This document shows, one piece after another, positions 51,975 through 59,505 of a stretch of DNA of 62,659 nt. The stretch's first letter is position 1, and every line of letters starts with the position of its first letter. The position numbers and the translations under genes are program-made. The notes under the pieces are model-generated. The model ran no database searches. It saw only the letters and a list, made by a program, of their open reading frames with translations, and was not told the DNA's origin. This DNA comes from DATFMP01 sp035266845 (GTDB taxonomy: Bacteria; SAR324; JACQKK01), in contig DATFMP010000053.1 of the NCBI GenBank assembly GCA_035266845.1, forward strand, positions 1 through 62,659. Direction: 5' to 3'.

Positions 51975-52682
51975 CTAATTGTTGAGATTGGGGGGCAAGG
52001 GTTCCAGGCGATCCACGGCGAGGGACGCGGCCTCGCGCACCAGCTCGCTCTTGTCGCCGGCGGCCATCTCCCGCAGCCGGTCGTTGAACTTGGCCACATT
52101 GCAGTGCACGAGGTTCTGCACGGCGTGCCAGCGCACCAGCGGCTCCGGATGCTCCAGGTATTCCCCCAGCAGTTCGGCCGCCTTGGGGTCCTCGATCTTC
52201 TCCAGCGCGCGCAGCACGGCCAGCGTCACCGCCTCCCGGATGCGCACCACCTCGGGCGCCTCGTCCTCCTTGCGGCCCTTGCGCCCGAACAGCTTGCCGC
52301 TCCAGCCACCGCGGATGCCCAACAGGCTCAGCAGCACCGAGGAGGCCCCTGTGTTGCGAGTCTCGCCCAGCGCGTCAATGATCTGCTCCAGGAAGATGGA
52401 GTTGCCCGTGCGGTGCCGCTCGGCCAGATCGATCAGCTTCTTGACGGCCGCCGGCTCCCCGTTGCGCCCCAGGGCGGAGATGGCATACATGGAGAGCGAG
52501 GCGTTCTCCGACTCGCTGAACTCCAGCAGCGCCTCCAGGGGCACGCGGCCGGCCCGCTCGTAGTCGGCCAGGCGCGCCATGGCGGCGTCGCGCAGCTGCA
52601 CATCGGGCTTGTTGAGCTGATCCACGAGGCTGTCCAGCTCCTCGATGGTCACACGGGGCAATTTCATCGCCATAAGCGGCAT
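51975..52682 (-). CDS. HEAT-repeat protein
   Basis: 235 aa from the ATG at 52682; starts at 52673 or 52667 are equally possible, and none has a clear ribosome site. Helical repeats run throughout: VQLRDAAMARLADYERAG, ASLSMYAISALGRNGEPAAV, VTLAVLRALEKIEDPKAAELL, PLVRWHAVQNLVH and ELVREAASLAVDRLEPL. They form an alpha-solenoid typical of scaffolds and lyase-like HEAT proteins. A basic linker GKLFGRKGRKED interrupts the repeats. No catalytic motif is seen; probably a cytoplasmic binding protein. It is divergent from ispF. Confidence 0.75.
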   Translation of the reverse strand: MPLMAMKLPRVTIEELDSLVDQLNKPDVQLRDAAMARLADYERAGRVPLEALLEFSESENASLSMYAISALGRNGEPAAVKKLIDLAERHRTGNSIFLEQIIDALGETRNTGASSVLLSLLGIRGGWSGKLFGRKGRKEDEAPEVVRIREAVTLAVLRALEKIEDPKAAELLGEYLEHPEPLVRWHAVQNLVHCNVAKFNDRLREMAAGDKSELVREAASLAVDRLEPLPPNLNN

Positions 52683-52759
52683 TCTCGCATGATGATTCGC
52701 AACACCGATGACAGCGGCTGCTTCACCTTGCCCCGCGGCCGTAGCCGGGAGCACCACGC

Positions 52760-53254
52760 ATGAGCCGCCTGCGCATCGGCACGGGATTCGACGTACACGC
52801 TCTGGTGGAAGGGCGGCCGCTGATCCTGGGCGGCGTGAAGATCCCCCACACGCACGGGCTGGCGGGCCATTCCGATGCGGACGTGCTGCTGCACGCCGTG
52901 GCCGACGCCCTGCTCGGAGCGCTGGCGCTGGGTGACCTGGGGCACTGGTTCCCGCCGGGCGACCCGCGCTACGCCGGGGCGGACAGCGCCGGCCTGCTGG
53001 CGCAGGTGGTCGCGCACGTGACCGGCCAGGGCTGGCGCACCGCCAATCTGGACTGCACCGTGATCGCCGAGCGCCCCAAGCTGGCCCCGCACGTACCGGC
53101 CATGCGCGAGCGGCTGGCGCAGCTCCTGGGCGTGACGCTGGAACAGGTTTCGGTGAAGGCCACCACCACGGAAACCCTGGGCTTCACGGGCCGTGGCGAG
53201 GGCATCGCCGCCCAGGCGGCCGTGCTGCTGGAGTCCGCCGCGCCCGAGCCCTGA
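52760..53254 (+). CDS. ispF: 2-C-methyl-D-erythritol 2,4-cyclodiphosphate synthase
   Basis: 164 aa, normal for the family. It closes the cyclodiphosphate ring in the MEP pathway to isoprenoids. GTGFDVHAL supplies the metal Asp and His at residues 10 and 12 or nearby; GHSDADVLLHAVADALLGA and the C-terminal TTTETLGFTGRGEGIAAQA are diagnostic. It is a trimer with zinc. ispD is not adjacent. It converges closely with the FmdB gene (20 bp between stops). Confidence 0.96.
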   Translation: MSRLRIGTGFDVHALVEGRPLILGGVKIPHTHGLAGHSDADVLLHAVADALLGALALGDLGHWFPPGDPRYAGADSAGLLAQVVAHVTGQGWRTANLDCTVIAERPKLAPHVPAMRERLAQLLGVTLEQVSVKATTTETLGFTGRGEGIAAQAAVLLESAAPEP

Positions 53255-53274
53255 CGCCAAGCCCTGGGGCCCGT

Positions 53275-53622
53275 TCAGGCGGACGCCGTGGCGCTGCTGC
53301 CGGTGCTGGACTTGGCGGAATCGCTGGACTTGGCAGTGTCGCTGGATTTCGCGCCGTCAGAGCTGGTCGCCGCCGCGCCGTCGCTGCTGCTGGCCTTGGA
53401 AGCTGAGCTGCCGTTGCTCTTGCCATTGCCGCCGCCGTTGCTGGACCCGTACATGTCCTTGTACCAGCCGCCTCCCTTGAGCTGGAACGCGCTCAGCGAC
53501 AGCTTGCGTTCCACCGTGCCCTGCTTGCCGCAGGCGCACTCATTGAGGGGCTCGTCGGAGAATTTCTGGATCGCCTCGAACTCCGAGCCGCAACTGCTGC
53601 AGACGTATTCGTAAATCGGCAT
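53275..53622 (-). CDS. FmdB-type zinc ribbon protein with Ser/Ala/Lys low-complexity tail
   Basis: 115 aa. Residues 1-60 are the FmdB/CxxC_CXXC_SSSS domain (MPIYEYVCSSCGSEFEA, KLSLSAFQLKGGGWYKDMYG). The second knuckle is NECACGK, a C-x-C rather than the usual C-x2-C, so metal binding may be altered. Residues 65-115 are a degenerate repeat around SSD.AKSSD, rich in Ser, Ala, Gly and Lys and surely disordered. Function of the family is unclear; zinc-dependent regulation has been proposed. A near-consensus promoter lies about 110 bp upstream. Confidence 0.85.
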   Translation of the reverse strand: MPIYEYVCSSCGSEFEAIQKFSDEPLNECACGKQGTVERKLSLSAFQLKGGGWYKDMYGSSNGGGNGKSNGSSASKASSSDGAAATSSDGAKSSDTAKSSDSAKSSTGSSATASA

Positions 53623-53732
53623 CGCTTTACCTCCAGACCAAGCAGGGATCGACCCTATCGGTCAACCTGTCGCCGATGGATAACCCCGGGCGACACGGGA
53701 TCGCTAACATCATGAAATCATTCCAATTTGAC

Positions 53733-53761
53733 ATAGTACGGTGCAAGGGAGAGCTTGTCAA
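53733..53761 (-). promoter_or_regulatory. Near-consensus sigma70 promoter for the FmdB-type gene
   Basis: On the minus strand TTGACA, 17-nt spacer, TACTAT. All six -35 bases and five of six -10 bases match the consensus. The transcript would start near 53726 with a leader of about 100 nt. It is one of the best promoters in the window. Confidence 0.6.
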
Positions 53762-53861
53762 CGCGCCGCGCCCGCGGCGGCGCTGCGCATTGCCAACGCA
53801 GGGGAGGCCGGGCTAGGTTCTGTTTGGAAACACCAGGAGGTGCGTCCTGGTCAACCCGACC

Positions 53862-53945
53862 TGTCATTCCGAGCACAGCGAGGAATCTGCTGCGCCCCGA
53901 AACAAAACAGATTCCTCGGCCCGCGCTGCGGGCCGAGGAATGACA
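53862..53945. repeat. Palindromic repeat family R3, copy 3
   Basis: Left arm TGTCATTCCGAGCACAGCG then AGGAATCTG; right arm CAGATTCCTCGG...CCGAGGAATGACA; the inner hairpin is CGGCCCGCGCTGCGGGCCG. The apparent ATG at 53940 belongs to this repeat, not to the dioxygenase gene. Confidence 0.75.
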
Positions 53946-54029
53946 AATGGCCGCAAATTGACGGCACTCAACCGATTCAAAACAGAGCCTGGCCTGCAGG
54001 CAGACCCACCTCGATCCCTGAGACCCACC

Positions 54030-54884
54030 GTGACGACCCTTGAGACGCATCCCCTGCAGCCGCACTTCGGCCTGGAGGTGCTGGGCGTGGAGCTGGCATC
54101 CCTGGACGATGCCACCTTCGCCGCCATCCTGCGCGCGTGGCAGGAGCAGCCGCTGCTGCTGTTCCGACGGCAGGTGCTTAGCGAGGCCGATCTGGTGGCG
54201 CTGAGCGAGCGCTTCGGGGAACTGTTCGTGGTGCCGAACTACCTGAACTCGCGACAGCACCCGGCCATCATGTACGTCTCCAACCTGCTCACGCAGTCGG
54301 GACGGCGGGTGGGCAGCCTGGCCAGCTCCGAGCTGAACTGGCACTCCGACCAGTCCTATCAGCCTCGGCCGGCCACGGGTTCCATCTTCTATGCGGTGGA
54401 AATGCCCGAGGGCCAGGGCTGCACGTCCTGGTGCAACGGCGAGCTGGCTTACGCCATGCTGCCGCAAGACCTGCAGGCCGAACTGGAGGGACTGGAGGGC
54501 GAATCGCGCTACAACGGCTACGAGCGCGAGCAGATTTCCGAGGCGGAAAAGCAGGCCATGCGCGAGAAGTACCCGCCCGTACGCCATCCGCTGGTGCTCA
54601 CCCACCCGGCCACGGGCCGCAAAACGCTGTACCTGGACATCAGCATCACGTACCGCATCGTGGGACTGCCCGAGGCGCGCAGCAAGGCGCTGCTCAAGGA
54701 GCTGGCCGCCGTGATGACCCGCCCCGAGTGCGTCTACGCCCACGAGTGGCGCATGGGGGACGTGATGCTGTGGGACAACGGCCGCACCTGCCACCGCCGC
54801 GACCCCATCGACCCCGACGTGCCCCGCCTGGCCAAGCGCACCACCATCTACCTGCGCCCGACGGAATTCTCCGTGCCGGCGTAG
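54030..54884 (+). CDS. TauD/TfdA family 2-oxoglutarate-dependent dioxygenase
   Basis: 284 aa from the GTG at 54030; the ATG at 53940 lies in a repeat and would add 30 residues without family support. The iron ligands are seen as WHSDQSY (His and Asp, about residue 104) and GRTCHRRDP (distal His, about 250), with the 2-oxoglutarate arginine just after. DISITYRIVGLP is common in the family. Substrates range from taurine and 2,4-D to carnitine-like acids; this one is not predictable. The ribosome site is weak. Confidence 0.82.
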   Translation: MTTLETHPLQPHFGLEVLGVELASLDDATFAAILRAWQEQPLLLFRRQVLSEADLVALSERFGELFVVPNYLNSRQHPAIMYVSNLLTQSGRRVGSLASSELNWHSDQSYQPRPATGSIFYAVEMPEGQGCTSWCNGELAYAMLPQDLQAELEGLEGESRYNGYEREQISEAEKQAMREKYPPVRHPLVLTHPATGRKTLYLDISITYRIVGLPEARSKALLKELAAVMTRPECVYAHEWRMGDVMLWDNGRTCHRRDPIDPDVPRLAKRTTIYLRPTEFSVPA

Positions 54885-54887
54885 CTG

Positions 54888-55000
54888 CCGCCGGAAAGCA
54901 GGACAAAATCAGATGCGGGGGCCGAGGGCCCCCGCACCCCCGATACGGGCGCAAAGCCCCCATCCGCAACGGGCCTTTCCAGGCAGACCCTGACCGCCGC
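54888..55000. repeat. Composite palindromic repeat family R1, copy C
   Basis: CTGCCGCCGGAAAGCAGGAC, then GCGGGGGCCGAGGGCCCCCGC and CGATACGGGCGCAAAGCCCCC, ending CCTTTCCAGGCAGACCCTG. It is a shorter form of copy A; the GGGGTATGGGGGC part is deleted. Confidence 0.65.
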
Positions 55001-55085
55001 AGCCTCGTGGCGAGGCACTGCCGCCCAGGCTGTGTCTGAGCGTTGCCACCCGACCCGAAACAGTGCCATTGCCGGCCTCCGCACG

Positions 55086-55195
55086 CTTCGAGGCGCGCCC
55101 TTTGCGCGCTCCTCAGCAATGCGGAGTCCTATCATTTCAGGGAGTGATTCGAAGCCGCATTCCTGAGGAGTCCTGCGGAGCAGGACGTCTCGAAG
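55086..55195. repeat. Palindromic repeat family R2, copy 3
   Basis: Starts CTTCGAGGCGCGCC and ends GACGTCTCGAAG, with GCTCCTCAGCAATGCGGAG in the first half and CGCATTCCTGAGGAG in the second. 110 bp. Together with the R1 copy it fills the 346-bp gap before the acyl-CoA dehydrogenase stop. Confidence 0.65.
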
Positions 55196-55230
55196 GGTGC
55201 GGCTGCCTTGGGCGATCTCCCAGACGCAGC

Positions 55231-56400
55231 CTACGATCGCGGCAGGCCCAGCACGTTCTGGCAGAGGAAGTTGAGCACCATGTTGTTGGTCACCGGGGCC
55301 ACCATGAACAGGCGCGCCTCGCGGAACTTGCGCTCGATGTCGTACTCGCGGGCGAAGCCGTAGCCGCCGTGGGTGTCCATGCACATGTTGGCCGCCTGCC
55401 AGGCGGCTTCGGCGCCCAGGAGCTTGGCCATGTTGGCCTCCTCGCCGGGGTTCGCGCCTTCGTCGAACATGCGCGCGGCCTTGTCGCGCATCAGGCGCGC
55501 CGCCTCCACGGCCGCATAGGCCCGGGCGATGGGGAACTGCACGCCCTGGTTCTGGCCGATGGGCTTGCCGAACACCTTGCGCTCGTTGGCATACTGCACC
55601 GCGCGCTCCACGAAGTAGCGGCCGTCGCCTATGCTCTCGGAGGCCACCAGCACGCGCTCGGCGTTCATGCTGGAGAGGATGTAGCGGAAGCCTTTGCCCT
55701 CCTCGCCGATCAGGTTCTCGGTTGGCACCTCCAGGTTCTCGAAGATGAGCTCGTTGGAGTGATGGTTGACCATCAGGTCCAGCGGGTTCACCTCCAGCCC
55801 GTTGCCCTTGGCCCGGCGCAGATCCACCAGCAGCACGCTCAGGCCGTCCGTGCGCTTGGCGCACTGATCCTTGGGCGTGGTGCGGCAGAGCAGCAGCATC
55901 AGGTCGGATTGCAGCACGCGCGAGATGAAGACCTTGCGTCCGTTGACGATGTACTTGGTGCCCTGGCGCTCGGCGCGGGTGGTGATGCTGGTGGTGTCCG
56001 ATCCCGCGTCCGGCTCCGTCACGCCGAAGGCCTGCAGGCGCAGGGTGCCCTTGGCGATCTCCGGCAGGTAGGCCTCCTTCTGCTCCTCGCTGCCGTGCCG
56101 CAGCAGCGTGCCCATGATGTACATCTGGGCGTGCCCCGGCGCCGCATTGCCGCCGGAACGGTTGATCTCCTCCAGGATCAGCCCGCCCTCCATCACGCCC
56201 AGGCCCGACCCGCCATACTGCTCGGGGATCATCGCACCCAGGAAGCCGCCATCGGTGAGCGCATCGATGAACTGCGTGGGGTAGCCGCCCTGCTCGTCCA
56301 GCTCGCGCCAGTAGGTGCCGGGGAAGCGCGCACACAGGTCGCGCACGGACTGCACCAGCGCCTTCTGGTCGCTGTTCAAGCCATAGTCGTTGTACTGCAT
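55231..56400 (-). CDS. Acyl-CoA dehydrogenase family protein
   Basis: 389 aa from the ATG at 56400, with GAGGA 6 nt before it; a TTG two codons earlier is also open. It is a flavoprotein that oxidises acyl-CoA to enoyl-CoA. FGVTEPDAGSDTTSI (FAD/substrate, about 130), KVFISRVLQSD, NAERVLVASESIGDGR and the C-terminal DTHGGYGFAREYDIERKFREAR are family marks. The chain-length specificity is not readable. It precedes the crotonase and FAH genes, which act in related acid breakdown, but is separated from them by strand or gaps. Confidence 0.9.
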   Translation of the reverse strand: MQYNDYGLNSDQKALVQSVRDLCARFPGTYWRELDEQGGYPTQFIDALTDGGFLGAMIPEQYGGSGLGVMEGGLILEEINRSGGNAAPGHAQMYIMGTLLRHGSEEQKEAYLPEIAKGTLRLQAFGVTEPDAGSDTTSITTRAERQGTKYIVNGRKVFISRVLQSDLMLLLCRTTPKDQCAKRTDGLSVLLVDLRRAKGNGLEVNPLDLMVNHHSNELIFENLEVPTENLIGEEGKGFRYILSSMNAERVLVASESIGDGRYFVERAVQYANERKVFGKPIGQNQGVQFPIARAYAAVEAARLMRDKAARMFDEGANPGEEANMAKLLGAEAAWQAANMCMDTHGGYGFAREYDIERKFREARLFMVAPVTNNMVLNFLCQNVLGLPRS

Positions 56401-56464
56401 GGTCAATCCTCGTTCGCTTGCAGGATGGCGGCCCGGCCAAGCCGTGCGTCGGGCCGACCGCCGA

Positions 56465-57133
56465 TCAGTCTTTGGCCACGGTGGCGTGGTAGATACCCAC
56501 GTGCTCGATTTCCATCACGAGGTCGTCGCCCGGCTCCAGCGAGCCCACGCCGGCGGGGGTGCCCGTCAGCACGATATCGCCCGGCTCCAGCGTGAAGTAT
56601 TGCGATGCGGCCGCGATCAGCTCGGTAATCTTCCAGATCATCAGCTTGGTGCTGTCGTTGTGGCGCAACTCGCCGTTCACGCGCATGCGCACCAGAATGT
56701 CCTGCGGATTGGGCACCTGCGAGGCCGGCACGAAGGGGGAGACGGGGCAGGAACCGTCGAAGCCCTTGGCGATCTCCCAGGGATGGCCCTTCTTCTTCAG
56801 CTCGTCCTGCACATCCTGCAGGGTCACGTCCAGCGACACGGCCCAGCCCTGGATGGCCGGGTACACCTCCGACTCCTTGGCATTGTGCAGCTTCTTGCCG
56901 ATCAGCGCGGCCAGTTCCAGCTCGTGCCGGGCCTTCTTGGAGTACGGCGGGATGCGCACGGGCTGCTCGATGGGCTGCAGCGCCGTGGTGGGCTTGATGA
57001 AAAACATCGGCTTGTCCGGCCGGGCGTTGTTCAGCTCCTCGATGTGAGCGACGTAATTGCGCCCCATGCAGACAATCTTGCCGACGGGGATCGGCTCGGA
57101 GTGGCCGATCAGGGTAACCGTGTGCACAGCCAT
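56465..57133 (-). CDS. Fumarylacetoacetate hydrolase (FAH) family protein
   Basis: 222 aa, the short acylpyruvase/YcgM type. GKIVCMGRNYVAHIEEL at about 19-35, LELAALIGKKLH (metal Glu) near 73, VSLDVTLQD (metal Asp) near 103 and VLTGTPAGVG near 188 are diagnostic. It hydrolyses C-C bonds of acylpyruvates or decarboxylates oxaloacetate in a Mg-dependent way. It is upstream of the acyl-CoA dehydrogenase on the same strand, 64 bp apart, and may be co-transcribed with it. Confidence 0.9.
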   Translation of the reverse strand: MAVHTVTLIGHSEPIPVGKIVCMGRNYVAHIEELNNARPDKPMFFIKPTTALQPIEQPVRIPPYSKKARHELELAALIGKKLHNAKESEVYPAIQGWAVSLDVTLQDVQDELKKKGHPWEIAKGFDGSCPVSPFVPASQVPNPQDILVRMRVNGELRHNDSTKLMIWKITELIAAASQYFTLEPGDIVLTGTPAGVGSLEPGDDLVMEIEHVGIYHATVAKD

Positions 57134-57327
57134 GGGCGGGGTGTTCCTTTTTGCAGAAGATGGTCGTTAAAGAAGACGGTGCCGTACCGCTCGGTGCGGC
57201 GCCGGCTCAATGATTCCTCACTCGCGCCGATATGGAAAGGGGAGAGTGGCATTTCTCGTGCGGCACCCGCCCGGCCAATGATGCCTGGGGCGGGCCGTCA
57301 CTCCGCACCCGACCGAAGAGCCGACCC

Positions 57328-57597
57328 ATGAAGCGCATCATCCTCGTTTCTCTGCTGGCGGCACTGCTCAGCCTGGGCGTCACCGGGCTGCGCGTGGTGC
57401 TGCTGCAGCATATCGCCACGCCGGCGACCGCGCCGGGCGGCCCGCAGCCGGTCAAGGACCCGCTCCCGCCCGCCGAGCGGCCCATCGAGTACGTCGCGGG
57501 CGCGTCCGCGCTGCACCTGCGGCTGGATGCCGGCACGGCGCTGCTGTGGCCTGGCTCCGCTGCACCGCGGAGCCGAGCGCAGGCCCAAGCGGAGTAG
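57328..57597 (+). CDS. Small hypothetical membrane-anchored or exported protein
   Basis: 89 aa from the ATG at 57328. An N-terminal helix (about residues 3-22, IILVSLLAALLSLGVTGL) could be a signal anchor, followed by a Pro-rich segment and an Ala-rich tail. No family, and the ribosome site (AAGAG) is poor. It is convergent with the nitroreductase gene, 5 bp between stops. Coding is plausible but not certain. Confidence 0.4.
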   Translation: MKRIILVSLLAALLSLGVTGLRVVLLQHIATPATAPGGPQPVKDPLPPAERPIEYVAGASALHLRLDAGTALLWPGSAAPRSRAQAQAE

Positions 57598-57602
57598 CCG
57601 CG

Positions 57603-58259
57603 CTACTTCCAGGGCGGGGCCTGATCCCAGCGGTCCCAGTACGTCGTCTCGCTGGTGGGGAAGCGCGAGGTGGGCCCGAAGCGCCCTCGCGGGTAGCCCA
57701 TCGGAATGCAACAGTGGAAGTCCGCTTCCTTGGGCACCCCGAACATCGCGTACACCCGATCCATCACCGAAGGGTGCAGCGTCGTGAGCGTGGAGCCGAT
57801 CCCCAGCGCCCGCGCGGCCAGCATCAGGTTTTGCACGGGCGGGAAGACCGAGTTGGCGAAGCCCTTGCGATTGGTGAAGGCGAGGATCACCACCGGCGCA
57901 TCCTTGATCTCATCGGCCAGTAGGGCGGCGTGCGGGTGGCTGCCGTCATCGGCCGGGATCGCCTCGCGCTTGCCGGCGGCGGCCCAGGGATGACCCTCGT
58001 CGCGGCGCTTGGCCCACCATGCTTCGTGATACAGCGCGCCGAACTCACGGATCTTCTCGCGGTCGCGGATCACCAGGAAGCGCCCCGGCTGCCGGTTCCC
58101 GCCGTTGGGGGCCTTGGAGGCCGCATCCAGGATCAGGTGCAGATCCTCATCGCTGATGGGATCCGGCTTCAGGCGCCGGATCGCGCGCTGGGTGTACATC
58201 ATCTCGCCCAGGTTCTGGCTGAGACGGGACGGGGGCTCCAGGCGAATCATCTCGGGCAT
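57603..58259 (-). CDS. Nitroreductase family protein
   Basis: 218 aa from the ATG at 58259, with AAGGACAGCC just before; the frame runs on to 59129 antisense to the crotonase and is rejected there. YTQRAIRRLKPDPISDE (FMN phosphate arginines) is near residue 22, APNGGNRQPGRFLV near 50, and ALGIGSTLTTLHP near 150; PMGYPRGRFGP closes the FMN site. It is an FMN- and NAD(P)H-dependent reductase; the substrate is open. Confidence 0.88.
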   Translation of the reverse strand: MPEMIRLEPPSRLSQNLGEMMYTQRAIRRLKPDPISDEDLHLILDAASKAPNGGNRQPGRFLVIRDREKIREFGALYHEAWWAKRRDEGHPWAAAGKREAIPADDGSHPHAALLADEIKDAPVVILAFTNRKGFANSVFPPVQNLMLAARALGIGSTLTTLHPSVMDRVYAMFGVPKEADFHCCIPMGYPRGRFGPTSRFPTSETTYWDRWDQAPPWK

Positions 58260-58526
58260 GGGCTGTCCTTCCAGGGGGAGTGCGCGGATCGCCTCGCGGC
58301 GCGCCTTCCGGCACGGCGGCCGGGCCGCGGACCTCACGGTTACCGGGTGTGCAGCCCGCAGCCGCCCGCTGAGGCGCCTGCGGCTTGCGCGCGCCGCCGC
58401 AATCTGTGATTGATGGGTCCGAAAGAGGTTATCCCCCATTTCTCGGGAAATTCCAAACGCCGCCGCGGACGGGGCGCCTGGCCGACGTCCGTGCATCCCC
58501 CCCCACCGCAACGAGAGGCAGAGGCA

Positions 58527-59321
58527 ATGGCCGGCTACGAGACACTGCTGGTTGAAGACGTGGCGCCGCACATCCTCAAGGTGACGCTGAACCGCCCGGA
58601 AGCCATGAACGCCATGAATACCCAGATGGGCATCGACATGCGCGCGTTCTTCCGCGAGTTCGACCACCGGCGGACACCCGACGTGCGCTGCATCATCCTC
58701 ACGGGGACGGGGGACAAGGCCTTCTGCGCCGGGGGCGACCTGAAGGAGCGCCGCGGCATGACCAAGGAGGCGTGGCAGTATCAGCACGTCATCTTCGAGG
58801 AGGGCATGGAGGCCCTGTGGCGCTTCCCGATGCCCGTCATCGCGGCGGTCAACGGCCTCGCCCTGGGCGGCGGCTGCGAGATGGCCCTCACCTGCGACTT
58901 CATCGTGGCAGCGGACCACGCCCGCTTCGGCCAGCCGGAGGTGAAGCTCGGCATCATGCCCGGTGCCGGCGGCACGCAGCGCCTGCCGCGCCGCATCGGC
59001 ATCGGCCGCGGCAAGGAGCTGCTCTTCACCGGGCGTATGATCGACGCCAGCGAGGCGGAGTCCTGGGGCTTGGTCAACCACGTCGTGCCCGCCCCCAACC
59101 TGATGCACAAGGCCATGGAGCTGGCCCACATGATCGCGGAGAACGGCCCCATCGCCGTGCGGCAGGCCAAGAAGTCCGTGGACCGCGGCATCGAGCTGCC
59201 GCTGGCCGAGGCGCTGGACTTCGAGATTCAGGCCTACAACCTCTGCGTGCCCACCAAAGACCGGGACGAGGGCGTCAACGCCTTCAACGAGAAGCGCAAG
59301 CCCGAGTTCAAGAACCGCTAG
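58527..59321 (+). CDS. Enoyl-CoA hydratase/isomerase (crotonase) family
   Basis: 264 aa from the ATG at 58527 (AGAGGCAGAGGC before it). The oxyanion hole AFCAGGDLKE is near residue 66, the first catalytic Glu in GGGCEMALTCD near 114, and the second in QPEVKLGIMPGAGGTQRLP near 135. Both acids are present, so hydration of enoyl-CoA is possible. The C-terminal FNEKRKPEFKN is typical. It could work with the acyl-CoA dehydrogenase at 55231. Confidence 0.92.
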   Translation: MAGYETLLVEDVAPHILKVTLNRPEAMNAMNTQMGIDMRAFFREFDHRRTPDVRCIILTGTGDKAFCAGGDLKERRGMTKEAWQYQHVIFEEGMEALWRFPMPVIAAVNGLALGGGCEMALTCDFIVAADHARFGQPEVKLGIMPGAGGTQRLPRRIGIGRGKELLFTGRMIDASEAESWGLVNHVVPAPNLMHKAMELAHMIAENGPIAVRQAKKSVDRGIELPLAEALDFEIQAYNLCVPTKDRDEGVNAFNEKRKPEFKNR

Positions 59322-59355
59322 GCGCGGCCCGGGGGCTCCGTCGCCGGCTCCGGAT

Positions 59356-59437
59356 TGTCATTCCGAGGCCCGGTTGCGGGCCGAGGAATCTGTTTGTCCG
59401 CCGTCACAGCAGATTCCTCGCTGCGCTCGGAATGACA
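59356..59437. repeat. Palindromic repeat family R3, copy 4
   Basis: Left arm TGTCATTCCGAGG...CCGAGGAATCTG; right arm CAGATTCCTCGCTGCGCTCGG then AATGACA. Best preserved with copy 3. Confidence 0.75.
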
Positions 59438-59505
59438 TCGGTGCGTGGCGACGCGGCCCAATCCGACACGTCTATCTGCTGGGCCTCGGCCGGCACTGAA
59501 CTGCG

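Noticed and set aside
53940..54029. ATG start 30 codons upstream for the TauD-family gene
   Set aside because: The ATG is part of an R3 repeat and the added residues match nothing in the family; the GTG at 54030 fits the family start.
57603..59129. 508-aa minus-strand ORF containing the nitroreductase
   Set aside because: Only the part from the ATG at 58259 downstream is nitroreductase; upstream it is antisense to the crotonase gene.
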